Positions 1 to 7,765 of a stretch of DNA of 64,000 bases are shown piece after piece. The stretch's first letter is position 1; each line of letters starts with the position of its first letter. Below the pieces are notes generated by a model. The model had not been told where the DNA came from. It ran no database searches and saw only the letters and a list, made by a program, of their open reading frames with translations. Source of the DNA: Spirosoma fluviale (GTDB lineage: Bacteria; Bacteroidota; Bacteroidia; Cytophagales; Spirosomataceae). A program made the position numbers and the translations under genes. The stretch spans positions 2,356,001 to 2,420,000 of the forward strand of contig NZ_OCNH01000001.1 of NCBI RefSeq assembly GCF_900230225.1. Direction: 5' to 3'.

Positions 1-1
1 T

Positions 2-613
2 GAAGGTAATTCCTGGAACTTCAGCTTTTTCGTTCCGCAAGACCCAAAATCGCTGATGGAGACAATGGGCGGTGCTAAAAAGTTTACCACCCGGCTCGAC
101 TCGTTGTTTTCAATGCATTTGCCCGATGAGTTTTTCGCCGAAACGGAGGACATCACCCGCGAAGGCATCATTGGCGGCTACATCCACGGCAACGAACCGG
201 CTCACCACATCGCCTATCTGTACAACTGGACCGGCCAGCCCTGGAAAACGCAGGAGCGCGTTCGGATGATCCTCAACATGCAGTACAAATCGACGCCCGA
301 CGGGCTGGGCGGCAACGACGATTGCGGGCAGATGAGCGCCTGGTATATGTTTTCGTCCATGGGTTTCTATCCCGTAGCGCCGGGCTCTGAGGTATACTCA
401 CTGGGCAGCCCATCCGTCAAAAGTGCCCGGCTGAATCTGGAAAACGGCCAGACGTTCACCATCGAAGCCATCAATCAGGGTGATAAAAATGTGTATGTGC
501 AGAAGGTAATGCTGAATGGCAAGCTGCTTGCAGAGCCAACCATTAGCCACTCGGACATTATGAAAGGCGGGAAACTGACGTTTTACATGAGTAATAAGCC
601 AGTGAGAAAGTGA
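2..613 (+). CDS. GH92 family alpha-mannosidase, C-terminal part (5' end outside window)
   Basis: The reading frame is open from base 2 and ends in TGA at 613, so only the last 203 residues are present. The piece contains the GH92 hallmark GGNDDCGQMSAWYMFSSMGF, followed by a region rich in beta strands as is usual at the C-terminus of these enzymes. GH92 proteins are exo-acting, calcium-dependent alpha-mannosidases, usually exported in Bacteroidota and used on mannose-rich glycans. The signal peptide and N-terminal domain cannot be seen. The family call is firm; linkage specificity cannot be judged. A long palindrome starts 4 bases after the stop codon. Confidence 0.9.
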   Translation, partial: EGNSWNFSFFVPQDPKSLMETMGGAKKFTTRLDSLFSMHLPDEFFAETEDITREGIIGGYIHGNEPAHHIAYLYNWTGQPWKTQERVRMILNMQYKSTPDGLGGNDDCGQMSAWYMFSSMGFYPVAPGSEVYSLGSPSVKSARLNLENGQTFTIEAINQGDKNVYVQKVMLNGKLLAEPTISHSDIMKGGKLTFYMSNKPVRK

Positions 614-617
614 GTGT

Positions 618-698
618 GACCACCCCCAACCGAAGCGTCGGACCGCCCCCTCCTTTCTTCAAGGAGGGGGCGGTCCGACGCTTCGGTTGGGGGTGGTC
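618..698. repeat. Perfect 38-bp inverted repeat with 5-base loop
   Basis: Arms 618-655 and 661-698 are exact reverse complements around the loop TCTTC. The element fills the gap between the convergent GH92 and oxidoreductase genes, so it could end transcription from both sides, but it lacks a clear T tract and is much longer than a normal terminator. Length and perfection suggest a REP- or MITE-like element. Confidence 0.9.
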
Positions 699-703
699 GG
701 TTG

Positions 704-1681
704 TCACGAAATTTCAACTACCGCCTTCCCAATTACCCTTCGTTCCATCATATCGGTAAGCGCCTGAGAGGCTTCGGACAAGGGATAGGTCTTTGAAATA
801 TGCGGGGCAATTTTACCCTGCATGGCCCAGGTAGCGATTTCCTGCATGTTTTTCATGCTTAAAGCCGCTTCTTTCTGGACGAACATTCCCCAGAAAACGC
901 CGACGAGGGAACACCCTTTGAGCAAGGCCAGATTCAGCGGAATTCGGGGAATTTCGCCACCGGCAAAGCCGACAACCAGATAGCGTCCTTTCCACGCCAT
1001 CGACCGGATGGCAGGTTCGGCCCATTTATCACCGACGGGGTCATACACCACATCGACGCCCTTCCCTTGCGTCATCTCTTTAATACGCTCCCGTACGTCT
1101 TCTGTCGTGTAGTTGATTAAATGCGTAGCGCCTTTTTCCCGGCAAACGGCTAATTTTTCATCCGTCGATGCGGCTGCAATGACGGTGGCTCCCATCAATT
1201 TACCCAGCTCGACGGCGGCTAGTCCAACTCCACCGGCCGCCCCTAAAACCAGCAGCGTTTCGCCCGGCTGAAGCTGCCCGCGATCTTTCAGCGCGTGGTA
1301 AGATGTTCCGTACGCATACATTGTGGATGCACCCGTTATGAAGTCCATTCCTTCGGGAAGGGGCAGGGTGGCGCGGGCGTCCGAAATCCGTTCTTCGGCC
1401 AGTCCGCCGTGTGAGCCGAAGGTGAACACATGGTCGCCGGGTTTGACGTGGGTTACGCCCTCCCCCACCGCCTTCACAATACCCGACGATTCGCTCCCCG
1501 GCGAAAACGGCAGCGGGGGTTTAAACTGGTACATATTCCGGATAGTAAGCGTATCCGGAAAGTTGAGGCTACAGGCTTTCACCTGCGTGAGCACCTCGCC
1601 CGGACCCGGCACGAGCGAGGGAATGTCTTCAAGGGTTAGGGTATCGGGTAAGCCGAAGCTGCGGCAGAGAATAGCTTTCAT
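704..1681 (-). CDS. NADPH:quinone oxidoreductase family protein (MDR superfamily)
   Basis: A 325-residue medium-chain reductase. The N-terminal GroES-like half runs to about residue 125 and contains the PGSESSGIV motif. It is followed by a Rossmann domain with the AAGGVG dinucleotide-binding loop near residue 147. The cysteine and histidine ligands of zinc alcohol dehydrogenases are not evident, which points to the zinc-free quinone reductase (zeta-crystallin) branch. It probably reduces quinones or activated alkenes with NADPH in the cytoplasm. It is transcribed alone, convergent with the GH92 gene. The substrate cannot be assigned. Confidence 0.85.
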   Translation of the reverse strand: MKAILCRSFGLPDTLTLEDIPSLVPGPGEVLTQVKACSLNFPDTLTIRNMYQFKPPLPFSPGSESSGIVKAVGEGVTHVKPGDHVFTFGSHGGLAEERISDARATLPLPEGMDFITGASTMYAYGTSYHALKDRGQLQPGETLLVLGAAGGVGLAAVELGKLMGATVIAAASTDEKLAVCREKGATHLINYTTEDVRERIKEMTQGKGVDVVYDPVGDKWAEPAIRSMAWKGRYLVVGFAGGEIPRIPLNLALLKGCSLVGVFWGMFVQKEAALSMKNMQEIATWAMQGKIAPHISKTYPLSEASQALTDMMERRVIGKAVVEIS

Positions 1682-1718
1682 GCCGTAAATAAAGCAGTAT
1701 TTGCGATATGAACTGACG

Positions 1719-2408
1719 TTATTTTAATCTGGCCCGGATGTCGGTTATGGCCTCTTCATACGAGGCCCCGGTGGGGATTACCTGACCAGCTATCGTAATT
1801 TCCTGCCGGGCTATTTTCTCAATTTTATTCAGCGCAACACAGTAAGAGCGATGTACTCGTGCAAACTGGTTAGCGGGTAGATGGGCCAGTAACTCGGTCA
1901 TGGTCTGACGACTTAGCACTTTCCGGTTTTTCAACACGAATATCAGGTAATTGCCTTCAGCTTCGATGTACAAAATATCGTTGAGCACTACTTTTTCTTC
2001 TTCGTAGCCCGTTTTCACGAAGATATACTCCTGCCCTTTATCCGACCGGAGTGTATGCATGTCGAGGGCTTTGGTACAGGCTTTCAGGAAGCGGACCAAC
2101 GAAAATGGTTTCAGCAGGTAATCGACAGCATCGAGTTCGAAGCCTTGAACGGCAAAGTCAGAATAAGCGGTTGTAAAAATAACCATCGGGACTTTAGGCA
2201 GACACTTTACGACATCTACGCCCGAAATATCCGGCATCTTTATATCCAGGAACAACAGGTCGACCCGGTTTGACTGCAACCAGGCGATGGCCTCGAACGC
2301 GTCGGTGAAACAGGCTTTCAGCTCCAGAAAAGCCACTTTAGCGGCATGAAGCTTTATGACTTCAAGCGCTTGTGGTTCGTCGTCGATGGCGATAGCAGTT
2401 AAGGTCAT
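1719..2408 (-). CDS. LytTR-family DNA-binding response regulator
   Basis: A 229-residue regulator with a CheY-like receiver domain (residues 4-115; phospho-acceptor D55 in LFLDIKMPD, acidic pair near residue 9) and a C-terminal LytTR DNA-binding domain (about 130-228). It lies 78 bp downstream of the LytS-like kinase gene on the same strand and is almost certainly its partner. LytTR proteins bind pairs of 9-bp direct repeats spaced two helical turns apart; such a pair is found upstream of the kinase gene at 4176-4205. The target process is unknown. Confidence 0.92.
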   Translation of the reverse strand: MTLTAIAIDDEPQALEVIKLHAAKVAFLELKACFTDAFEAIAWLQSNRVDLLFLDIKMPDISGVDVVKCLPKVPMVIFTTAYSDFAVQGFELDAVDYLLKPFSLVRFLKACTKALDMHTLRSDKGQEYIFVKTGYEEEKVVLNDILYIEAEGNYLIFVLKNRKVLSRQTMTELLAHLPANQFARVHRSYCVALNKIEKIARQEITIAGQVIPTGASYEEAITDIRARLK

Positions 2409-2486
2409 GTGTTAGGGGTTGATGATTGATAAAGGTAGTTTATAAGTAGCACCGACCGGGACGGTTGCCGGACTGGCGATGCAGTA

Positions 2487-4115
2487 CTACACGTACACCA
2501 GCGTCAACGACACAAAATAATCCTGTTCCGACTGCTGAATAGTAAGCTGATATTTTCCCGAATAAATCAACTCCAGTCGCTTTCGAACGTTATCCAGCCC
2601 CACACCCGACTGTGCTTCTTCGGGGTCATTAGAAGCTTTAGGATACCGGGAATTGTGTACTTTAAAATACAATCGGGTATCGTCCAGCGTCAGCGTAATG
2701 TAAATCCAGGACGGGTGCCGAAGACTGATGCCGTGTTTGAACGCATTTTCGACAAAAGGCGTCAGCATCATTGGTGCGATGTAGATAGCGCGGTTCGGTT
2801 CCTGAATATTGACCCGAATTTCGATGCCCTGCGTCTCGTCAATGCGTAAGCGCTGGATCTGAATGTAGTTGCGCAGGTATTCGATTTCTTTATCAAGGGG
2901 AATGCGGTCGTGGTTATTTTCCTGCAACATGAACCGCATCATATCGCCCAGTTTCTGAATCCCATCGGCTGTTTTCTCACTATTCTCTTTCAAAGCCGTC
3001 GCGTATAAACTATTGAGGGCGTTGAACAGAAAGTGCGGATTGATTTGCGCCCGTAGACTGGCCAGTTCTGCCGATGTGGCGGATACCTGCGTCTGGAGCT
3101 CTGTTTTCTCTTTTTGAAACGACTGTCGAATAAACGCAACGGAAACAGAGACCGTTAACGCCACGCACATCAGCAGAAACGGAGTACGATTGGTATAATG
3201 AAATCCAGTACAGCCCCCCCACAGGAGTAAGCTGGTTATGATAACCATCACAAGAAACGTTGCTATTCTACTGGCCAGTACTACTTCCGATGTCAGGGAA
3301 GTTTTCAGAAATGGCATGATAAAGAGCATGTACGTCGCGATACGTCCTGCTCGCAGTACATCAATTGCAGAGGAAGTTTTTGTTAGAGGTAGAACAAAAG
3401 CGTAAAAATATCCCTGAAGAAACCAAACCTGCACACCTATCCCCATAACCAGCAACGCATTTCGCCAGTCCCCCTTAAACAACGTTGGTGGCAGGTGGCC
3501 AAACAGCGCGACTATAAAGACGAATACAGTAATACCCCCTACTAGTAGTAGACTTACAATCCGGAAGTACGCTTCGGACTCCTGCCTGATTCGAGCCGAC
3601 AGGTACCTGTAACACTGAAACCAGAATTCATACGTACAAATCAGAATCCCAAAGCCAATGGTATCGGCCAGCACCGTCCGCTTTCGATACAGCGAAAACA
3701 CATGTAAGCTAATTACACTACCCGATTCGTCCATTCTGAATCGAACGTATAGCTTCAGGTAATGATAGATGAAAACACTTACGAGAATCAGCAGGAACGA
3801 CAGCCCTATAGACAACCAGCCTTTTTTATCGTCCAAAAGGTCGTTGATGAGTGGAAAAGCCAGCGAATGAAAGACGTACCAGGCCCCCAGTATCAGGCAG
3901 GCACTGGCAATAAGCGGGAGATTATTATTGAGCGTATGGTCGTACCGGGCAAGATTTCGCCAGACGGAAGCCGAACTAATGCCGTTCCTCTGGACTGATT
4001 CCACCATGTCGTTCAGGTAGTTGATCTCCTCGATCAAGCGTCTGGAAACGTAAATAAGAATTGTGGTTAGTACGAAGATGAGTTCGTAACGTTGGAAACG
4101 TTGTAAATCCCGCAT
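2487..4115 (-). CDS. LytS-type membrane sensor histidine kinase
   Basis: 542 residues. The first 330 or so carry about eight hydrophobic segments and form a membrane input domain. A short coiled-coil stretch (about 332-355) leads to the His_kinase domain, with H361 in the motif NPHFLFNALNSLY, and a C-terminal ATPase domain of the LytS/YehU type (N box near VENAFKHGI). It should phosphorylate the LytTR regulator encoded next. The start at 4115 sits 20 bp downstream of a TAnnTTTG box. The membrane domain does not look like a named sensor family, so the stimulus is unknown. Confidence 0.9.
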   Translation of the reverse strand: MRDLQRFQRYELIFVLTTILIYVSRRLIEEINYLNDMVESVQRNGISSASVWRNLARYDHTLNNNLPLIASACLILGAWYVFHSLAFPLINDLLDDKKGWLSIGLSFLLILVSVFIYHYLKLYVRFRMDESGSVISLHVFSLYRKRTVLADTIGFGILICTYEFWFQCYRYLSARIRQESEAYFRIVSLLLVGGITVFVFIVALFGHLPPTLFKGDWRNALLVMGIGVQVWFLQGYFYAFVLPLTKTSSAIDVLRAGRIATYMLFIMPFLKTSLTSEVVLASRIATFLVMVIITSLLLWGGCTGFHYTNRTPFLLMCVALTVSVSVAFIRQSFQKEKTELQTQVSATSAELASLRAQINPHFLFNALNSLYATALKENSEKTADGIQKLGDMMRFMLQENNHDRIPLDKEIEYLRNYIQIQRLRIDETQGIEIRVNIQEPNRAIYIAPMMLTPFVENAFKHGISLRHPSWIYITLTLDDTRLYFKVHNSRYPKASNDPEEAQSGVGLDNVRKRLELIYSGKYQLTIQQSEQDYFVSLTLVYV

Positions 4116-4135
4116 TGACTGAATTAATTACTCAC

Positions 4136-4143
4136 CAAAAGTA
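4136..4143 (-). promoter_or_regulatory. Putative Bacteroidota -7 box (TACTTTTG)
   Basis: On the minus strand the bases read TACTTTTG, an exact match to TAnnTTTG, 20 bp before the kinase start codon. No good TTTG lies 19-21 bp further upstream; the LytTR-like repeats occupy that region instead, which would suit an activated promoter. Confidence 0.5.
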
Positions 4144-4175
4144 GGCGGGGCTACCGGGTGTATGTTAAAAATGGG

Positions 4176-4205
4176 GTGAACGTCTCAAAAAATGGGATGA
4201 ACATT
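4176..4205 (-). promoter_or_regulatory. Pair of LytTR-box-like direct repeats, 21-bp period
   Basis: On the minus strand two 9-mers, AATGTTCAT (4197-4205) and GACGTTCAC (4176-4184), begin exactly 21 bp apart. They sit inside a longer repeat, GTTCA(T/C)CCCATTTTT, with one mismatch. They match the published LytTR consensus [TA][AC][CA]GTTN[AG][TG] at 8 and 7 of 9 positions. They lie just upstream of the putative -7 box of the LytS-like kinase gene, consistent with autoregulation by its LytTR partner. The upstream box overlaps the end of the winged-helix gene. Confidence 0.6.
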
Positions 4206-5127
4206 ACTGTCTTGTCTCCTGCACCTCCAGCCGATACCCGACCCCATGAACAGCCGCAATCGTCACAGTCGGATCAGGTTGCAGGAGTTTCCGTAAGCGG
4301 GAAATGAACACGTCGACGCTCCGGCCCACCGTGATACCCTCGTCCTCCCAAACCAGTTTTAAAATCTGGTCGCGTTCGAGTACCTGATTGGGATGGCTCA
4401 CCAATAGCCGCAATAGCTTGGCTTCTCGGTAAGTGAGCTTGTGGTGTTGCATACCAATATAAACTGTCAGGTTATTGAAATCGAGCACGGAGCCCCCAAA
4501 ATAAAGCAGAGATGGGTCTGGGGCCACCGGTGGAATTTCCGAAAACTCCCCGTTAGTGCGCTTGTTTCGGCTCCAGCCAATAATTAATAAACCGACCAAT
4601 AATCCCGTCAGGCTCATGATGGGCCAGATTGGCATTTGCTGATCAGCCGGAGCCGAAACATCGAACGTAACCTGCAACACGTAACAACCCGCACTCATGG
4701 ATCGACCCAGACAGGGAATGGAATTGCCACCCAACAGGTCGTTGAATGAATACCCTACCTGCAATTGTCCACGAGCACAGTCCAAAACGGCAACGTCGTA
4801 CGGCTGCTTCACCTTATGAAGCCGAAAAGACGTCTGAAGAATGCCGGGAAGTTGATCATAATCGAAATTACGACCCAACTGAATGCGAAACCGTTGTGGA
4901 TTAATTTGCTGTACAGTTGGGATTCGGGATGTGGAATCGCCAGCCGCCCGCAGCAAATGATGCGCCGTCCGACGGAGAGCCAGATTTACCTTTTCGGGGG
5001 CGTAGGGACTATCCGATTGCGCACTTTTCCCAACAAATCGAATAAACAGCAGCCCCGTCATCAGTAAAAAACCACTGACGATCAGCACACGCAAACCCGT
5101 AAATAAGCCCCCTTGTTTTCGCATCAC
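4204..5127 (-). CDS. Membrane-anchored OmpR/PhoB-type winged-helix regulator
   Basis: 307 residues with an unusual one-protein signalling layout: transmembrane helix 1 (about 11-31), an exported domain (32-167) with three cysteines (C117, C139, C148), transmembrane helix 2 (168-186), a proline-rich linker and a C-terminal winged helix of the Trans_reg_C family (about 207-303, ending AAVHGVGYRL). This resembles an inverted ToxR/CadC: the DNA-binding domain is C-terminal and cytoplasmic, the sensor periplasmic. No receiver domain is present. It is the last gene of a three-gene operon with two small exported proteins 12 and 26 bp apart, which are obvious candidates for ligands, partners or targets. 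Confidence 0.82.
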   Translation of the reverse strand: MMRKQGGLFTGLRVLIVSGFLLMTGLLFIRFVGKSAQSDSPYAPEKVNLALRRTAHHLLRAAGDSTSRIPTVQQINPQRFRIQLGRNFDYDQLPGILQTSFRLHKVKQPYDVAVLDCARGQLQVGYSFNDLLGGNSIPCLGRSMSAGCYVLQVTFDVSAPADQQMPIWPIMSLTGLLVGLLIIGWSRNKRTNGEFSEIPPVAPDPSLLYFGGSVLDFNNLTVYIGMQHHKLTYREAKLLRLLVSHPNQVLERDQILKLVWEDEGITVGRSVDVFISRLRKLLQPDPTVTIAAVHGVGYRLEVQETRQ

Positions 5128-5139
5128 AGCCAGCTGTTT

Positions 5140-5574
5140 CTAACATTTATTCCAGGTAAACAAATTAATTATCCCGAGCTTAAAAACTCGTTTGCCCGGT
5201 TTATGAGTCTCACCAGCGGTATAAACCGGCTCGACAACCAGTTCATCGCCCAGTTGAACTAACGGCCAGATTTCGTCAAGTTGAATCGAATAAATACCTT
5301 CCTCCTTCTTACCAGACCACTGCTGCACGGCCTTTCCCGACCGACGCAGCGTTACCTGAAAGAGCATCGGCTTGTGTTTCGGCGACCTTGGATCACCGGA
5401 GACAAACGCTAAAACACCCCGGCTATACATTGGTAAGGCATCGTAGTTTATAGGATGGCCGTCCATTGTTACGGCGTTGTTATACACAATTGATCTATCT
5501 TCGGTATTCCCCGAAAGAGCGACAAAAAGCAAAAGGCAACCTAGAACAAAGGGTCGATAAAACATACGTATCAT
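5140..5574 (-). CDS. Small exported protein of unknown function
   Basis: 144 residues beginning with a hydrophobic signal segment (about residues 7-22). The mature part is predicted to be mostly beta strand and contains a segment LVQLGDELVVEP that has a counterpart (CKKGDQILLLTT) in the protein encoded upstream, suggesting distant relationship. One cysteine is the last residue. I do not recognise a family. It is the middle gene of the operon with the membrane-anchored winged-helix regulator (12 bp downstream) and another small exported protein (26 bp upstream). Confidence 0.65.
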   Translation of the reverse strand: MIRMFYRPFVLGCLLLFVALSGNTEDRSIVYNNAVTMDGHPINYDALPMYSRGVLAFVSGDPRSPKHKPMLFQVTLRRSGKAVQQWSGKKEEGIYSIQLDEIWPLVQLGDELVVEPVYTAGETHKPGKRVFKLGIINLFTWNKC

Positions 5575-5600
5575 TAAGTAAAGGTCTGAAATTTAATAAC

Positions 5601-6011
5601 TTACTGTACCAGAATCTCATTATGGGGCAACGAATACCGCTTATCTGTTGTCAACAGCAAAATCTGGTCCCCTTTTTTACATTGGCTCAATACGTTCTGC
5701 ACCGGAATTTGCCGGAAGCTCTTTTCCGAAAACAGATGTACCGTTTTGGTTTCTTTATCACGGATGGCCAATTTAAAATCAATTTTGTTCAGCGCTTTCG
5801 TTTTTGCTGGCGTAAGTGCAACGGTAGAAACGGATAGATTCCCTTTGGTAGTGGCCGACAGCCGACACGTCCCGGTTGGGGTATAGCGATCAACGATCAG
5901 TTTGCTGCCTACGAAAGCGGCTGAGCAATTGGAAAATTTCTCCTGCGCCAGGCTCATCGTTGAGAAACAGCAGCCAACGCAAAACAGTACACATTGCATT
6001 ACCTTCTTCAT
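5601..6011 (-). CDS. Small exported protein of unknown function, first gene of regulator operon
   Basis: 136 residues with a clear signal peptide ending near SLAQE (residue 23). The mature protein has three cysteines (in FSNCSAA, TGTCRLS and LSQCKKGD) and appears strand-rich. It resembles the next protein in size, layout and the GD-hydrophobic segment. No family is recognised. It is preceded by a good -7 box at 6037-6044, so the operon of this gene, the second small protein and the membrane winged-helix regulator probably starts here. Confidence 0.65.
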   Translation of the reverse strand: MKKVMQCVLFCVGCCFSTMSLAQEKFSNCSAAFVGSKLIVDRYTPTGTCRLSATTKGNLSVSTVALTPAKTKALNKIDFKLAIRDKETKTVHLFSEKSFRQIPVQNVLSQCKKGDQILLLTTDKRYSLPHNEILVQ

Positions 6012-6036
6012 GATAGTTGCTTGTTAAGTGATGTAA

Positions 6037-6044
6037 CAAATGTA
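6037..6044 (-). promoter_or_regulatory. Putative Bacteroidota -7 box (TACATTTG)
   Basis: Minus strand TACATTTG matches TAnnTTTG exactly and lies 25 bp before the start codon at 6011. A TTTG on the same strand (6069-6072) is 24 bp further upstream, slightly longer than the usual spacing. Confidence 0.5.
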
Positions 6045-6171
6045 CTGGCCAATGAACCTGCCATTCGTCAAACGGCTGTAAAACAATGTAAAGGAAATGT
6101 AAAAGTCTCGTGCTGGTGCGGTATAGTAGTAACGTGACTGGTCAATTCTCCCTTTTACGTATGTTTGCCCC

Positions 6172-6690
6172 ATGAACTCATACATTGACACCGACCTGGC
6201 GCTGCTGGCGCTTCAGGAAGAGCAACTCCAATTCGACACCTTCAATGCCGATACGGCCTGGCAGTTGGGTATGCGGCTGAAAGAAGCCGTCGAAGCCCGT
6301 GGTAAGGCTGTAGCCATCGACATTCAACTCTTTGGCCATCCATTGTTTTTTTACGCCATGCCCGGCACCACACCCGACAACATCGACTGGATTCGGCGGA
6401 AACGGAACGTTGTCGAACGCTTTCATCGCAGTTCATACGCTGTACGGCTTGCGTTAAAGAAAAAACAAACCACCCTCACCGACCAGGCGGGACTTCCCCT
6501 GCGCGACAATGCGGCTGCGGGCGGTGGTTTTCCGATCCGGCTTCGGGGGTCGGCCTGCATTGGTACCATCACTATCTCGGGCGTGCCGATGCGCGAAGAT
6601 CACGGTATCCTAGTCGAAGTACTGGCGGCCTGGCTCAATCACCCGTTAGCTGAACTGGCATTGCCTCCTACCGACAATATGGATGATTGA
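6172..6690 (+). CDS. Haem-degrading domain protein (UPF0303 family)
   Basis: 172 residues, matching the length of the UPF0303/Haem_degrading family (PF03928). Recognisable pieces are the N-terminal LALLALQEEQLQFDTF, the central GHPLFFYAMPG and AWIxRKRN-like DWIRRKRNVVERFHRSS, and the C-terminal GGGFPIRLRG...IGTITISGVP segment. Family members form small alpha/beta barrels related to HbpS; the true biochemical role is uncertain and the 'haem-degrading' name should be taken as a family label. It converges with the pirin gene, leaving only 6 bp between the stop codons. A perfect TAnnTTTG ends 4 bp before the start codon. Confidence 0.85.
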   Translation: MNSYIDTDLALLALQEEQLQFDTFNADTAWQLGMRLKEAVEARGKAVAIDIQLFGHPLFFYAMPGTTPDNIDWIRRKRNVVERFHRSSYAVRLALKKKQTTLTDQAGLPLRDNAAAGGGFPIRLRGSACIGTITISGVPMREDHGILVEVLAAWLNHPLAELALPPTDNMDD

Positions 6691-6696
6691 TTGCGG

Positions 6697-7617
6697 TTAG
6701 GACAGCGCCTGCGGTTGCGGATTGGAACTCGCCGGGCGGGACTTATCGTCGGGCGGCAGGGGCACAAACTCGGCGTTGTCGTTGGGTGGCAGCGGGATAC
6801 GGCCCGCCTGCCAGTCGGCTTTGGCTTGCTCGATACGCTCCCGACTCGATGAAACGAAGTTCCACCAGATATAGCGTTCACCCAGTGGCTCGCCACCCAA
6901 CAGCATAAGCGTGCTGGGTTCTTTGGCGATCACAATGGGATCGACGCCTTTGCTGAACACCAGCAACTGACCCACGCCATACGTATGCCCGTTGACCTCA
7001 ACGCTCCCTTTGGCAATGTAAGCCCCACGTTCAGAAAAGCCGGTTGGGGGACCGAAACGAGCGCCGGGTTGTAAGACTACGTGCGCATAAAAAAGCGGTG
7101 AATCGGTCGCCACTCCGTTTTTGAGCCCATAGGTATCCCCGGCAATCAACCGCATCCAGACGCCCGTTTCCGTAAAAATGGGCAGCGCGTCGGGTTGGTA
7201 ATTGGTAAAGGTGGGCGCTTTGTCTTCGGCGGCTTCGGGCAGAGCTACCCAGGTTTGCACCATTTCGAAGGCCGTTGCCGCCAGCAGAGCCGGGTCTTCG
7301 AACCGCTCGGAATGGGCGATACCCCGCCCGGCCGTCATCCAGTTTACTTCGCCAGGGCGTATGATCTGCTGTACGCCCAGGCTATCGCGATGGGTCACCT
7401 GCCCGTCGAAGAGGTAACTTACTGTGGATAAGCCGATGTGCGGGTGCGGCAACACGTCCATTTTCACCAGTTCGGCGGGTGTTTTACTGACCGGCCCGGC
7501 ATGGTCCATGAAAATAAATGGCCCGAGCATTCGTCGCAGTCGATACGGCAGAATACGTTTTACATCAAAACCATTGCCAATAGACGCGGATCGGGCCGTG
7601 ATAACCTGGTCTAACAT
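6697..7617 (-). CDS. Pirin family protein
   Basis: A 306-residue bicupin. The N-terminal cupin has the pirin metal ligands in HPHIGLSTV and GRGIAHSER, and the typical opening RILPYRLRRMLGPFIFMDHAGP is split around residue 25. The C-terminal cupin follows from about residue 165. Pirins bind iron and some have quercetin dioxygenase activity; others act as redox-sensing co-regulators. The gene is alone on its strand, downstream of the efflux operon but separated from it by a strong hairpin. Confidence 0.92.
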   Translation of the reverse strand: MLDQVITARSASIGNGFDVKRILPYRLRRMLGPFIFMDHAGPVSKTPAELVKMDVLPHPHIGLSTVSYLFDGQVTHRDSLGVQQIIRPGEVNWMTAGRGIAHSERFEDPALLAATAFEMVQTWVALPEAAEDKAPTFTNYQPDALPIFTETGVWMRLIAGDTYGLKNGVATDSPLFYAHVVLQPGARFGPPTGFSERGAYIAKGSVEVNGHTYGVGQLLVFSKGVDPIVIAKEPSTLMLLGGEPLGERYIWWNFVSSSRERIEQAKADWQAGRIPLPPNDNAEFVPLPPDDKSRPASSNPQPQALS

Positions 7618-7708
7618 GATAGGCTTCTTTAGAGAACTGTTTGTTTCCAGATAAATGTAAATAATCGTTCTGAAAAATCCAGTCTGGCATCAAGTCCAGA
7701 CCTGTTAA

Positions 7709-7749
7709 CCAAAGAGGCCATCCCCGATAGGAATGGCCTTTTTGTTTGG
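7709..7749. terminator. Probable bidirectional terminator hairpin
   Basis: Stem AGGCCAT (7715-7721) pairs with ATGGCCT (7733-7739), extended on both sides by A/T pairs, with a T-rich run after it on the plus strand and an A-rich run before it. It lies just beyond the 3' end of the RND efflux operon. Confidence 0.6.
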
Positions 7750-7765
7750 CAAAAGCGTGAACTAT

